Source of the DNA: Ktedonobacteria bacterium brp13
GTDB taxonomy: Bacteria > Chloroflexota > Ktedonobacteria > Ktedonobacterales > Ktedonobacteraceae
Direction of reading: 5' to 3'
Assembly (NCBI GenBank): GCA_015099395.1
Contig: AP024096.1
Span: 7,171,485-7,235,484 of the forward strand
DNA: 64,000 bases
The notes beneath the pieces were generated by a model. It did no database searches. It was not told the origin of the DNA and saw only the letters and a program-made list of their open reading frames with translations. Shown piece after piece: positions 1 through 9,240 of the stretch (positions are counted from its first letter, which is position 1; every line of letters starts with the position of its first letter). A program made the position numbers and the translations under genes.

Positions 1-624
1 AATGGTCATAAGGTCAATACATTCCTGGACATGTCGACGCAGGTCACGAATGCATTGAAGGCAGACACTAGCAAGCGCGATCGTGTGCCTGTCCAATTGC
101 AGGTGCAGCATAAGGGGTCGCAGCAAGTCGTGCCAATTACCGTCGATGCGCGTGCACACCCAGGCCCTAATGAGGGGGCGATGGGCGTGACCGAGAAGGT
201 AACCATGGTCACATATCCACTCTGGCAGGCACCTTTCCAGGGTATCCATCAGACATTCTCATTTGTACACCAATATCTCATAGCTATTGGTCGCATGGTT
301 ACTGGCAGGGATAAGGTCCAGCTCTCTGGTCCGGTCGGGATTGCCCAGATGACGGGTACTGTAGCAGAAGCGACAACCTATGCTGGTTGGTGGCCAATAC
401 TCAGTCTTACTGCCGGCCTTAGTCTGAGTCTTGCCATTTTTAATATATTGCCCTTCCCCGCTCTGGATGGTGGACGCGTCTTCTTAATACTGGTCGAGCT
501 TTTACGTGGAGGTAAACGCTTGAAGCCGGAGCGTGAAGGTTTAATTAATCTTGTTGGTTTTGCTTTATTGTTTGTCCTCATGATTGCAGTCACAGTTAGT
601 GATATCATGCACTGGGGAAGCTAA
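1..624 (+). CDS. rseP: RseP/RasP-like site-2 protease, C-terminal part (5' end outside window)
   Basis: Intramembrane zinc metalloprotease (peptidase M50) that cleaves membrane-bound anti-sigma factors or signal-peptide remnants. The frame is open from base 1, so the N-terminal HExxH site lies upstream. What is visible is the end of a PDZ domain (residues about 1-70 of the fragment), then the conserved SGPVGIAQ segment, a membrane helix, and the second catalytic motif NILPFPALDGGR, whose Asp is the third zinc ligand. A final hydrophobic helix precedes the stop. It sits 29 bp before ispG; a dxr-rseP-ispG order is common in bacteria, so dxr may lie just upstream of the window (inference). Confidence 0.9.
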   Translation, partial: NGHKVNTFLDMSTQVTNALKADTSKRDRVPVQLQVQHKGSQQVVPITVDARAHPGPNEGAMGVTEKVTMVTYPLWQAPFQGIHQTFSFVHQYLIAIGRMVTGRDKVQLSGPVGIAQMTGTVAEATTYAGWWPILSLTAGLSLSLAIFNILPFPALDGGRVFLILVELLRGGKRLKPEREGLINLVGFALLFVLMIAVTVSDIMHWGS

Positions 625-653
625 TTAAGCTAATCGGAGTCAAATACAAAGTT

Positions 654-1892
654 ATGCGAAGAAAAACACGACAGATACATGTAGGTAATGTGTTAGTTGG
701 TGGTGATGCACCGATCGCTGTGCAGTCGATGACCACGACCTATACCCGTGATGTTGAAGCGACGGTGGCACAAATTCATCGTTTACAGGATGTTGGCTGC
801 GAGATTGCCCGCGTGGCTGTTCCAGAGATGGAAGATGCAATTGTTCTAAGCGAAATCAAGAAGCGTATTAATATTCCGCTGGTGGCTGATATCCACTATA
901 ATCCTGAACTCGCCCTGGAAGCGATTCGTCAGGGTATCGACAAGGTTCGTATCAACCCGGGCAATCTGCTGCAAGGCCGCAAGTCGATGGACAAGATCGT
1001 GCGTGCCGCGCGTGAGCATGATATCGCAATGCGTATTGGCGTCAACTCTGGCTCGATCGATGCACTTGATAAGGTGGCGCAGATGCAGCGCGTGCAGGTA
1101 CGCCTGCGTGATGATGGTACGCTGGAGCGTAGCGATCCGGCTGAGACACGCCGCAAAGAGCGTGAGGAACTGGCAGAGCGCATGGTTGTGCGTGCGTTAG
1201 AGTATGTGAGTTGGTGTGAAGAGTTGGATTATCATAATCTAACGGTCTCGCTCAAGTCCTCGACTGTACTGACCGCTATCGAAGCCTATCAGCGCTTCTC
1301 GCAGCGGTCAGACTATCCGTTGCATCTGGGTATTACCGAGGCTGGAACACTCGTAACGGGTGCTGTCAAGTCTTCGGTCGGCATGGGTCTCTTGTTGGCG
1401 CAGGGGATCGGTGACACAATCCGCGTTAGCCTGAGTGCCGAGCCAGAGGAAGAGATTCCGGTTGCCTATGAGATCTTGCGCTCGCTGGAGTTGCGTAATC
1501 GTGGTGTAACCTTCGTCTCGTGCCCATCCTGTGGACGTGTCGAGATCGACGTCGTGAGTGTTGCTAACGAAGTAGAGAAGCGCCTCTCCAAAGTACAGAC
1601 GCCTATTCAGGTCGCTGTGATGGGTTGTGTGGTAAATGGTCCTGGTGAGTCGCGGGATGCCGATGTCGGTCTGGCTGGCGGTAAAGGTAAGGGGATTATC
1701 TTCCGTAAAGGTCAGGTAATCCGTACGGTGCCTGAGGATCAATTCCTGGATGCGGTCCTGAAAGAAGTTGCTAGCTTGCTGCCAGCAGCAGAGGCGAAAC
1801 TGGTCTATCCAGAGGGTGGTATTACAGATGTTGCTGGTACACACCGTACTCGTAATGAGGGCATGAACCTGCCGATCTTGCCACACGCATAA
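654..1892 (+). CDS. ispG: 4-hydroxy-3-methylbut-2-en-1-yl diphosphate synthase (IspG/GcpE)
   Basis: Penultimate enzyme of the MEP isoprenoid pathway; reduces MEcPP to HMBPP with a 4Fe-4S cluster. At 412 residues it is of the usual bacterial size. The TIM-barrel part starts with RKTRQIHVGNVLVGG and contains VADIHYNPELA and RINPGN. The cluster ligands are visible as CPSCGR (Cys290, Cys293) and CVVNGPGE (Cys325, Glu332), with the spacing of the E. coli enzyme. The ATG at 654 gives the conserved N-terminus. It follows rseP by 29 bp, probably in one operon, and ends at a strong terminator. Confidence 0.97.
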   Translation: MRRKTRQIHVGNVLVGGDAPIAVQSMTTTYTRDVEATVAQIHRLQDVGCEIARVAVPEMEDAIVLSEIKKRINIPLVADIHYNPELALEAIRQGIDKVRINPGNLLQGRKSMDKIVRAAREHDIAMRIGVNSGSIDALDKVAQMQRVQVRLRDDGTLERSDPAETRRKEREELAERMVVRALEYVSWCEELDYHNLTVSLKSSTVLTAIEAYQRFSQRSDYPLHLGITEAGTLVTGAVKSSVGMGLLLAQGIGDTIRVSLSAEPEEEIPVAYEILRSLELRNRGVTFVSCPSCGRVEIDVVSVANEVEKRLSKVQTPIQVAVMGCVVNGPGESRDADVGLAGGKGKGIIFRKGQVIRTVPEDQFLDAVLKEVASLLPAAEAKLVYPEGGITDVAGTHRTRNEGMNLPILPHA

Positions 1893-1925
1893 GACCATAC
1901 TACGCATAACACCATACGTCATTGG

Positions 1926-1955
1926 CGGGAGGGCTTCAGCTCTCCCGTTTTTTTA
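1926..1955 (+). terminator. Rho-independent terminator of ispG
   Basis: A GC-rich hairpin (CGGGAG at 1926-1931 pairing with CTCCCG at 1942-1947) is followed directly by an uninterrupted run of T to 1954. Confidence 0.85.
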
Positions 1956-1980
1956 TGTGATCGACACTTGCAGAGAACAC

Positions 1981-2008
1981 AAAAAAAGACCATCAATCTG
2001 ATGGTCTT
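1981..2008 (-). terminator. Terminator of the tRNA-Val pair
   Basis: On the minus strand a 10-bp perfect stem (2008-1999 with 1995-1986, 3-nt loop) ends in seven T (1987-1981). It lies just after the 3' end of the first tRNA and faces the ispG terminator. Confidence 0.85.
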
Positions 2009-2012
2009 CCGG

Positions 2013-2086
2013 TGGGCGATACAGAACTCGAATCTGTGACCTCCACGATGTCAACGTGGCGCTCTAACCAACTGAGCTAATCGCCC
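2013..2086 (-). tRNA. tRNA-Val (anticodon GAC), copy 1
   Basis: The minus strand folds as a full cloverleaf of 74 nt: acceptor GGGCGAT/ATCGCCC, D-stem GCTC/GAGC, anticodon stem CCACG/CGTGG with loop TTGACAT (anticodon GAC, reads GTC/GTT), T-arm ACAGA-TTCGAGT-TCTGT, discriminator A. The 3' CCA is not encoded; the genome reads CCG after the discriminator. It is probably co-transcribed with the identical copy 66 bp upstream. Confidence 0.95.
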
Positions 2087-2152
2087 ATATGCAATTTAAT
2101 GTTGGGGGATGTCTTATCTTGAAAGAGTCTTCATACAAAAGAGGTCTTTCGG

Positions 2153-2226
2153 TGGGCGATACAGAACTCGAATCTGTGACCTCCACGATGTCAACGTGGC
2201 GCTCTAACCAACTGAGCTAATCGCCC
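2153..2226 (-). tRNA. tRNA-Val (anticodon GAC), copy 2
   Basis: Identical in all 74 positions to the copy at 2013-2086, same strand, 66 bp apart. This indicates a recent tandem duplication or gene conversion. The flanks beyond a few bases differ. CCA is not encoded. Confidence 0.95.
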
Positions 2227-2395
2227 TCAACGCCGATAATGATAGCATTCTTCTAGCATGTTGTCAAGCATTTTATGTGGCCGGGCTTTTCGCTTTGTCT
2301 AACCCCATCATTTCATAAAAGCTCTACTTTTCGACAAGAAGATAGAGACTGATAGGAAATAATATCTATAAATACATGAAAAGTTTTTCGTACTA

Positions 2396-2424
2396 TTGAT
2401 TCTGCAGTGACAGAATGCTATACT
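2396..2424 (+). promoter_or_regulatory. Sigma70-type promoter of the CHAP protein gene
   Basis: TTGATT (2396-2401) and TATACT (2419-2424) are separated by exactly 17 bp, with a TGC extended -10 directly before the -10 box. It lies 40 bp upstream of the chosen ATG at 2465. Confidence 0.7.
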
Positions 2425-2464
2425 TCCTCTCGTGGTTCCCTTAAGCCAGGAAGGTACAGATCAT

Positions 2465-5173
2465 ATGTTATTTTCAGCTCAAGGACGAGTGCGGGGGAGT
2501 GGTAATAAGAGTCGTACTCGTGTTGCTCTTCATAGACAAGATCGTAAAGCTCGTCATTTAAAAGTACTTTTGTGTGGAGTCCTGTTTCTTTTTCTGATTG
2601 TGTTTGCCGAGTTCGCGCCATTTTTCGTTGCGCAAGCGAGCGCACATGAAGGACAGGCTGCAGCGAGCACGCAAGTCTTGAATCATACCCAGGTCTCTTC
2701 GGTCAACTATTCCTGCGATTTTTCGCAGTTCTCGCCAGATGGCAATCCCTTCGCACTCTGCCCAGGCCCCTATCCTACCGGTGGTAACTGTGTGTGGTGG
2801 GCATGGGAGCAGTGGCATCTGCTCGGTTTAAACCTTCCTCTCAACTGGGGTAACGCGGCTGATTGGGCCGTAGACGCCTCTCAGTCGGGCTTTGAGTTGG
2901 GTACTACACCACGGGTTGGTTCTATTGCCGTCTTCCCGATTGGTGATGGCACGTGGGCTGCTGGACCAGCGGGTCATGTGGCCTTTGTCACCGATGTCAG
3001 TGCTGATGGTAATTTATTTAACGTGACCTATCAAAATTTTGGTGATCCAACCTTCATGCATATCGGGACCAATTATAATGTCTCGACCATCAACCAGCCC
3101 TGGTATCAGGATGGTCAATTGAAGTTTATTTATTTCCCGCATGACATCGATCCTCACTTATTTGACCAACTACCCGGTATTGCTAGTGATAACGCTGCTG
3201 CATTGGTTAGCTCGGCGAATCAAGCGTTGACCACACAGAGTGCGACGGGTGCCAATAGTCAACAACAACAAGCAAAAACGTATACCAGCGATCGTATTGC
3301 GCTTGGACTCTCGCCTGCTTCAACGGATCAGGAGTTCAATGCAGATTTTACGGGGACCGGACATAGTGATCTATTGCTTTATAATCGTCAGCAGGGTGAT
3401 ATCCAGATCTTGAAGTTGGATCAACAACCGGTTGAGAGGCATAGGGCCTGGACAACACAAGCAGATGGAACGCTAACAAGTTCATTTTATCCACCACTGG
3501 CTGCATCTTCACCACTGGTCGAGTTAAGTGATAAGCAGACACCGGCAGGAGGTTGGGGATCGAATCTGGATATCCATGTCGGAAACTTCTCCGGCGGCAA
3601 GGCCTCAGAGATCTTGCTGTATGATCGTAGCGCAGGAACGATCCAATTGATCAGTTTAAATCCAGATTACACGATCAATCGTCATGTCACGATCCCTGAT
3701 GTTGGTACGAATTGGGAGATCTCGGTTGGACGTTTCGATGGGACGCGCAGCGGGCTCTTTATGTATAAACGTTTCGCGTTGCCTGACGCATCGACGCCTG
3801 CTCCTACCCCCAATCCTGGCACACTGAACCCTGGTAGCGTAGATAATCAGCCGACTCCTGGCGGACCAGTGACATCGCAGCCTACCACTGTACCAGTGCC
3901 GGTCGTGAAGCCGAAATCACCACAGCCGACACCGACGCCAAAGGTGACGCCAACACCAGTAGTCAAGCCGACATCAACGCCAGTCGTGACGCCGACGCCA
4001 AAGGTGACACCAACGCCAGCCGTGACGCCGACACCAGTAGTGACACCAACCCCGGTGGTTACGCCGACGCCCGTACCCACAATAGCGCCGACGCCAACGC
4101 CAGTGATACCAACTGTCACCGCGACAGTTCCTGCTCCGCCAGCACCGACGCCCGTGTCCACTGTGCCGACCGGGTCTACTCTGACGCCAACACCGAGTGG
4201 AACGGCAACGATCAAAGACTCATACACTGTGAACTCGCATACCGATACCTACACCGCTTTGACCACAATGCTGCCACAGACGAATGCTGTGGTGCTTAAT
4301 CCCAATAGCAATAGTGATCTCAGTGGGAGTACATTGCAGACCTGGGAGAAGCAGGATCGCACTGCCAACATTATGTTGATGGATTTTAACGCGGACTTCA
4401 GCATACGCCAGCAGCAGCAGTACACACTCTGGCATGATAGCTGGGAGGTTTACGTTGGTCATTTTGACTCAACGCAGCAAGACGGCATCTTCCTGTATGA
4501 TCGCGTCGCTGGTGAGGGACGGATCATGGATTTCACCAATCATCTGCTGGTGAACAACTATCAGGAGCTGCATAATCTTAACAGTAACTATGTTATCTAT
4601 AGCGGTGACTTTGCGGATAGTGGACGTTCACAGCTCTTGATGTATGATCCCAACGTCGGCAATATCCAGATCTTGCGCTTTGATAAAAATCTGGCTTTGA
4701 GTGGACAGGTAGAGCAAAGTAACCTTGGCACGCACGAGGTGCTCTATGCCGGACATTTTGGTATGCCAACGCTCAGCATCATGCTTTATGACGCGTCCAG
4801 TGCGCAGAGCACATTTATAGGGTTTGACAATAAGCTGAATATTGCCCACCAGTATCTAGTAAAGACCTGGGATCAGCAGTGGCAGATCTTGATCGGGGAC
4901 TTTGCGAGCCCACAACAGTGTGTAACCACATGTACAACGACTGCATCTGCGAGTGCGGGCTCAGACTCTATTCTTGTGCTGAATCGGAGCAGTGGTCAGC
5001 TTGAACGCTACGTCTTCTCATTTGGTCGTCAGTATTCTGTGTATGACAATCGCATCGAGTCTTTTGCACGCCAGGGTATTCCAGTGCAAGACAGTATGAG
5101 CTCAGTTGACACGACTAGTTATAGCATGGTAGAGAGCCTGAGTACCAGTATCAGGAACGAAGAACTCTATTGA
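2465..5173 (+). CDS. Secreted CHAP-domain peptidoglycan hydrolase with FG-GAP/VCBS-like repeats
   Basis: Predicted exported cell-wall amidase/endopeptidase of 902 residues. The ATG at 2465 is chosen because AGGAAGG lies 10 bases upstream; a GTG at 2432 is in frame but lacks a site. A basic N-terminus and hydrophobic segment (residues about 38-58) form the signal or anchor. The CHAP domain follows at about 80-200, with nucleophile Cys109 in GGNCVWWAWE and His171 in GPAGHVAFV. Then come beta-propeller-type repeats with the recurring pattern VGxF...LYDR...I..., interrupted at about residues 445-580 by a linker of Pro-Thr-Pro repeats, and further repeats to the end. The repeats may bind wall polymers or surfaces (inference). 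It has its own promoter. Confidence 0.8.
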   Translation: MLFSAQGRVRGSGNKSRTRVALHRQDRKARHLKVLLCGVLFLFLIVFAEFAPFFVAQASAHEGQAAASTQVLNHTQVSSVNYSCDFSQFSPDGNPFALCPGPYPTGGNCVWWAWEQWHLLGLNLPLNWGNAADWAVDASQSGFELGTTPRVGSIAVFPIGDGTWAAGPAGHVAFVTDVSADGNLFNVTYQNFGDPTFMHIGTNYNVSTINQPWYQDGQLKFIYFPHDIDPHLFDQLPGIASDNAAALVSSANQALTTQSATGANSQQQQAKTYTSDRIALGLSPASTDQEFNADFTGTGHSDLLLYNRQQGDIQILKLDQQPVERHRAWTTQADGTLTSSFYPPLAASSPLVELSDKQTPAGGWGSNLDIHVGNFSGGKASEILLYDRSAGTIQLISLNPDYTINRHVTIPDVGTNWEISVGRFDGTRSGLFMYKRFALPDASTPAPTPNPGTLNPGSVDNQPTPGGPVTSQPTTVPVPVVKPKSPQPTPTPKVTPTPVVKPTSTPVVTPTPKVTPTPAVTPTPVVTPTPVVTPTPVPTIAPTPTPVIPTVTATVPAPPAPTPVSTVPTGSTLTPTPSGTATIKDSYTVNSHTDTYTALTTMLPQTNAVVLNPNSNSDLSGSTLQTWEKQDRTANIMLMDFNADFSIRQQQQYTLWHDSWEVYVGHFDSTQQDGIFLYDRVAGEGRIMDFTNHLLVNNYQELHNLNSNYVIYSGDFADSGRSQLLMYDPNVGNIQILRFDKNLALSGQVEQSNLGTHEVLYAGHFGMPTLSIMLYDASSAQSTFIGFDNKLNIAHQYLVKTWDQQWQILIGDFASPQQCVTTCTTTASASAGSDSILVLNRSSGQLERYVFSFGRQYSVYDNRIESFARQGIPVQDSMSSVDTTSYSMVESLSTSIRNEELY
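3925..4125 (+). repeat. Degenerate Pro-Thr-Pro/Val coding repeat
   Basis: Low-complexity tandem array of near-identical short units such as GTGACGCCGACACCA inside the CHAP protein gene, encoding a flexible TPTP/VTPTP linker. Such arrays change length easily by slippage. A long minus-strand open frame over it is a by-product of this bias. Confidence 0.8.
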
Positions 5174-5184
5174 GTTTGAAATCG

Positions 5185-5193
5185 TGGTACAAT
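5185..5193 (+). promoter_or_regulatory. Extended -10 promoter placing the start of aroKB mRNA at its ATG
   Basis: TGGTACAAT is an extended -10 box ending 7 bases before the ATG at 5201, and no ribosome-binding site lies between. Transcription would start at about 5200, giving a leaderless or nearly leaderless message. No good -35 box is seen. Confidence 0.5.
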
Positions 5194-5200
5194 AACGGTT

Positions 5201-6937
5201 ATGCAGCATATTTTTTTGACCGGGCTTTCCGGGAGTGGGAAAAGCACTGCTGGCCGCCTATTGGCACAACGCTTAGGTCGACCACTATTCGATATTGACG
5301 TGCTTATCGAGCAACATTACGGAGAGCGTATCCCAACCATCTTTGCGCACCACGGTGAAGAGTACTTTCGTGACCTTGAAAGCCGGATTCTGGAGCGTAC
5401 TATCCAGCAAACAGATTCTGCCATCATCGTCACCGGTGGTGGCATTGTTATACGTTCTGAGAATCGCCAGCTGATGGCTACGCATGGTGTGCGCATCTAT
5501 ATGCAGGTTGACCCGCAGATTTCGCTAGAGCGGCTCCGTGCACAAATTGCAAGTGAAGAGCAGCAGGGCAAGAGGCCTGAACTGCGCCCCATGCTGGCTG
5601 GACCCGATCCGTTGGCGAATTTACTCACGATGCAGGCAACGCGTGAATCCTGGTATCAAGAGGCGGAATACCTGTGCGTAACAAATGGTAGACCGGTTGA
5701 GCATGTAGTCCAGGAGATAATCGACATGATCGAACCAACGCGTAATGAAAACGAGCATGCTGCGTCTCTGATAGGGACGCCAGAACTGTCCGAGCCGAGC
5801 ACCTCCGATCCTGTCATCCCACCCATTATTCGTCATGTGCATATCGGGGATGGCTATGATACGATCGTTGAGTGGGGTGGCCTCAGTCACATTGCTGAGC
5901 ACCTCCAGCGGCTCTCCCTACCACCACGGGTCTTTCTGATCACTGATAGTAATATCCATGATTTTTATGCACCCATGCTGGTAGCGCGCCTGCGGGCTGC
6001 ACAGTTTGAACCCCACGTTTATACTATACCTGCCGGTGAAGCCAGTAAATCCCAGCGTCAGCTTAATGCCATCTATGATTGGCTAGTCGACCAGCATGCT
6101 GAACGCCGTGAAGCGCTCATCGCTCTGGGTGGTGGCGTTGTTGGTGACCTGGTAGGGTTTGCCGCTGCAACCTACCTGCGTGGTGTGCCGCTGATCCAGA
6201 TTCCCACATCGTTATTAGCGCAAGTCGACTCCGCTATTGGGGGCAAGACTGGTATCAATCATGCGAAGGGCAAGAATCTGATCGGCGCTTTTTATCATCC
6301 ACGTCTGGTGCTGGCCGATCCCTTAGTGCTATTGAGCTTACAAACGCGTTCAAGAACGGAGGGATGGGCAGAAATTGTAAAGTATGGTATCATACTCGAC
6401 GCTGAATTGTTTGCCTTATTGGAGGCGCACGCGGAAGCATTGCGAGAGTTCTCTCCCGCTTCAAAGGCGTTGTTCTGCCAGATAATCGCCCGTTGTATCG
6501 ATTTGAAAGTGACTATAATTGAAGAGGATGAACGGGAGCAAGGACGTCGTGCAATTCTCAACTATGGTCACACGGCTGGTCACGCACTGGAGAATGCATC
6601 CGGTTATGGTGAATGGCTGCACGGAGAGGCTGTCTCCCTGGGTATGGTTGTTGCAGCGCGCCTGGCTCAGAAGGCCGGTCTTTATGCGAGCGAGGATGTC
6701 GAGCGGCAGAATAACTTATTGACGGCCCTGGGATTGCCTACAACCTATCATGGGACCGTGAGTGCGCAAGATATCCTGTCGAGGATGCAACTGGATAAAA
6801 AAGTAGTAGGAAAACGAGTGCACTGGATCATGCCTGAGCGGATCGGTCAGGTCAGAAGCATGACCCTGCCTGATGAGCTTGTCACACAGGTTGTGACTGA
6901 GTTCTTTGGCGCAGAGGAGGATCACTCCCATGCATGA
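5201..6937 (+). CDS. aroKB: Bifunctional shikimate kinase / 3-dehydroquinate synthase
   Basis: Fusion of two shikimate-pathway enzymes in one 578-residue chain. Residues 1-175 are a shikimate kinase with P-loop GLSGSGKST, the DID substrate motif (FDIDVLIE) and the GGGIV segment. After a linker of about 30 residues, residues 205-578 are an NAD-dependent, metal-dependent 3-dehydroquinate synthase with [32 protein letters not shown] and the metal-ligand region [11 protein letters not shown]. It carries out steps 2 and 5 of chorismate synthesis, while the next gene (aroQ) does step 3. No Shine-Dalgarno sequence precedes the ATG. The stop overlaps the aroQ start by 8 bp, indicating coupling. Confidence 0.95.
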   Translation: MQHIFLTGLSGSGKSTAGRLLAQRLGRPLFDIDVLIEQHYGERIPTIFAHHGEEYFRDLESRILERTIQQTDSAIIVTGGGIVIRSENRQLMATHGVRIYMQVDPQISLERLRAQIASEEQQGKRPELRPMLAGPDPLANLLTMQATRESWYQEAEYLCVTNGRPVEHVVQEIIDMIEPTRNENEHAASLIGTPELSEPSTSDPVIPPIIRHVHIGDGYDTIVEWGGLSHIAEHLQRLSLPPRVFLITDSNIHDFYAPMLVARLRAAQFEPHVYTIPAGEASKSQRQLNAIYDWLVDQHAERREALIALGGGVVGDLVGFAAATYLRGVPLIQIPTSLLAQVDSAIGGKTGINHAKGKNLIGAFYHPRLVLADPLVLLSLQTRSRTEGWAEIVKYGIILDAELFALLEAHAEALREFSPASKALFCQIIARCIDLKVTIIEEDEREQGRRAILNYGHTAGHALENASGYGEWLHGEAVSLGMVVAARLAQKAGLYASEDVERQNNLLTALGLPTTYHGTVSAQDILSRMQLDKKVVGKRVHWIMPERIGQVRSMTLPDELVTQVVTEFFGAEEDHSHA

Positions 6938-7430
6938 GCCATCCTCTGCGCTCGACAAGCCAGCTACGCCTAACGCGCATATCCTGGTTATCAGTGGTCC
7001 TAATCTAAACACGTTGGGCACGCGTGAACCTGCTATCTATGGTGTCATGACGCTGGAACAGATCCATGAGGAGGTGCGCCAGCGTGCGATGGCAACGGGT
7101 GTAACGATTGAGTGCTATCAGTCCAATTATGAAGGTGGCTTGATTGACTTTATCCAACAGCACACAGCAACCGCTGATGGTATCATTATAAATCCAGGTG
7201 CATTTACTCATTATTCGATTGCTCTGCGTGACGCCCTGGCAGCCGCTCATCTACCAGCCATTGAAGTTCACCTGAGCAATATTTATACTCGTGAGGAGTT
7301 TCGTCATCACTCAGTAACTGCGGCAGTCTGTCGTGGACAGATTACCGGCCTTGGTTGGCGTGGTTATGTGCTGGCGCTAGAGGCTCTGACGGCTATAATA
7401 CATGCGTTAAAAGAGGGAGAAAAGCAATGA
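6930..7430 (+). CDS. aroQ: Type II 3-dehydroquinate dehydratase
   Basis: Converts 3-dehydroquinate to 3-dehydroshikimate. The ATG at 6930 is preceded by GGAGG 9 bases upstream and overlaps the end of aroKB. The 166-residue product carries the family motifs: [16 protein letters not shown] with the catalytic Tyr, the active-site lid, [16 protein letters not shown], and [17 protein letters not shown] with the catalytic His. It has about 15 extra N-terminal residues compared with short homologues. Its TGA overlaps the next ATG (ATGA). Confidence 0.97.
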   Translation: MHEPSSALDKPATPNAHILVISGPNLNTLGTREPAIYGVMTLEQIHEEVRQRAMATGVTIECYQSNYEGGLIDFIQQHTATADGIIINPGAFTHYSIALRDALAAAHLPAIEVHLSNIYTREEFRHHSVTAAVCRGQITGLGWRGYVLALEALTAIIHALKEGEKQ

Positions 7431-8527
7431 GTCAAGAAAGTATACAGCTATTTCGGAATTGGATCGCCGAGCAGGGTCTGGACGCGTTCTATGTGACACA
7501 ACCCCAGAACGCCTCGTATTTGAGTGGCTGGCTGAATGATGAAGCAGGGGCGATCGCCGTACTGGTCAGTGCTGAGCAGCAAGTTGTATTCACCAACCTG
7601 CTCTATGCTGAGGTGGCACGGAAGACCGCTATTGGCTGGGAAGTGCAGACGCCCTCCGCTCGTGATTATAGCGTCGCGATCGCAGACCTGGCTCGTCAGC
7701 ATGGTTGGCAGAAGATTGGCTTTGAGAGTAGCGAGATCAGCTATAGCGATTATGAGAAGCTGAGTAGCGCAGGTGATGGTCTCTTCACTTTGCGACCCTA
7801 CGCATCAAGCATCGTTGAAACCTTGCGTTATGTCAAGCAGCCCTATGAGCTTGAACTGTTGCGCAAGGCTTTTGAGATTACCGATGCTACCTTTGCCCAT
7901 ATCCGTGAGTGGATACAGCCTGGCATGACCGAGAAAGAGGTGGCCTGGGAGATTCATCGCAAGATGGTTGAACTGGGTGCCGAGAGTCCCTCATTTGACT
8001 CTATTGTCGCTTCCGGTCCTAACGGCTCTATGCCACATGCCGTGCCAGGCGAGCGCCGTATTCAGCGAGGTGAACTGATCACGATCGACATGGGAGCTCG
8101 TTACCATGGCTATTGTGCTGATATGACGCGTACCATCTGTTTAGGCGAGCCTGCCGAGCCACGTATGCGTGAAGTCTATGAGACTGTCTTGCGCTCTGCA
8201 AAGACGTGCGAGCAGGGATTGCATGCAGGTATCAACGGACGCGAGGGGGATGCTCTGGCACGTAACGTGCTAGAGGAGGCTGGACTGGCTCAGTATTATA
8301 TTCATTCGACCGGTCATGGCGTTGGTTTACAGATTCATGAGGGACCGAATCTATCGCAGCGGGCCTCTGAAGAGATCAAAATACCTGCCGGCTCTATTGT
8401 CACCGTCGAGCCAGGAGTCTATATTCCTGGTTGGACTGGTACCCGTTTTGAGGATAGTGTCCTGATTAAAGAAGATGGTGTTGAAGTATTAACGCAATCA
8501 CCGACCGAACTGGTGATTCCGCGCTAG
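7427..8527 (+). CDS. M24 family aminopeptidase (Xaa-Pro peptidase type)
   Basis: Dinuclear-metal peptidase that removes N-terminal residues before proline. It has 366 residues: a creatinase-like N-terminal domain (1-135) and a pita-bread catalytic domain. Metal ligands are visible in [18 protein letters not shown] (two Asp), [13 protein letters not shown] (His), and [18 protein letters not shown] (two Glu). The ATG at 7427 overlaps the aroQ stop as ATGA. The position between aroQ and efp is the same as yqhT in Bacillus, which suggests a role linked to proline-rich peptides or simply a conserved operon. Confidence 0.93.
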   Translation: MSQESIQLFRNWIAEQGLDAFYVTQPQNASYLSGWLNDEAGAIAVLVSAEQQVVFTNLLYAEVARKTAIGWEVQTPSARDYSVAIADLARQHGWQKIGFESSEISYSDYEKLSSAGDGLFTLRPYASSIVETLRYVKQPYELELLRKAFEITDATFAHIREWIQPGMTEKEVAWEIHRKMVELGAESPSFDSIVASGPNGSMPHAVPGERRIQRGELITIDMGARYHGYCADMTRTICLGEPAEPRMREVYETVLRSAKTCEQGLHAGINGREGDALARNVLEEAGLAQYYIHSTGHGVGLQIHEGPNLSQRASEEIKIPAGSIVTVEPGVYIPGWTGTRFEDSVLIKEDGVEVLTQSPTELVIPR

Positions 8528-8542
8528 AGGAGAAAGATTTTC

Positions 8543-9100
8543 ATGGTTTCTACTGGTGATCTGAAAAAAGGTTTGACAATTGAGTTTGAGGGACAGCTCT
8601 GTACTATCCTCGACTGGCAGCATATCAAGATTGGTCGCGGTGGTGCGATTGTACGTCTGAAAGTACGTAACCTGCGCACCGGCGCAATCTTTGAGCGCAC
8701 CTGTGACGCAGGTGATAAGTTCAAGCGTATCTACCTGGATCGTGCGACTGTAAACTATCAATACGAAGCCGACGATCAGTATCATTTCATGGATACAAGC
8801 ACCTATGATGATATCGTTTTGTCTGTTGCGCAGTTGGGGGATGCAAAGAACTATCTGATCGATAACCTGGAACTGGATATCATCAGCTATGAAGGTGAGC
8901 CTCTCTCTGTCGACCTGCCTGAGAAACTTGTTTTGCGTGTAACCTATACCGAGCCCGGTTATAAAGGTGATACTGCCACTGGTGGCAACAAACCAGCTAC
9001 CACCGAAACCGGCCTGGTCGTACAGGTACCGCTCTTTATTAGCATCGATGATATGATTCGTGTCAACACCACGACCGGCTCATACGTCGAGCGTGCATAA
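8543..9100 (+). CDS. efp: Translation elongation factor P, arginine-tip type
   Basis: Rescues ribosomes stalled on polyproline. It has 185 residues with the three-domain EF-P layout; the C-terminal signature is DTATGGNKPATTETG. The loop that reaches the peptidyl-transferase centre reads IKIGRGGA, so the tip residue is Arg32, not the lysine modified by EpmA or YmfI-type systems. Thermus EF-P has the same kind of tip, and in Pseudomonas Arg32 is rhamnosylated by EarP. No modification enzyme is encoded in this window. GGAGAAAG lies upstream of the ATG. Confidence 0.96.
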   Translation: MVSTGDLKKGLTIEFEGQLCTILDWQHIKIGRGGAIVRLKVRNLRTGAIFERTCDAGDKFKRIYLDRATVNYQYEADDQYHFMDTSTYDDIVLSVAQLGDAKNYLIDNLELDIISYEGEPLSVDLPEKLVLRVTYTEPGYKGDTATGGNKPATTETGLVVQVPLFISIDDMIRVNTTTGSYVERA

Positions 9101-9240
9101 TTGTTCAGTATACCAGGAACCTGTAGTTTGCAAGATAGTTTGCGGTGGTTCTTGCAGAGATAGCTCTCTGGTGCTCTCTGTCAACGTATGGTGGGAGTAT
9201 CAGACTAGCTATCTCTCTATTGAATGGGAGGTGTGTGTAC

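Noticed and set aside
1308-1922. 204-codon minus-strand frame over the ispG gene
   Set aside because: It lies opposite the well-supported ispG and shows no family motif.
2013-2226. tRNA pair read first as tRNA-Asp
   Set aside because: The anticodon loop TTGACAT gives GAC, which is valine; aspartate would need GTC.
3847-4227. 126-codon minus-strand frame rich in Gly/Val/Thr
   Set aside because: Antisense of the Pro-Thr repeat of the CHAP protein; composition explains it.
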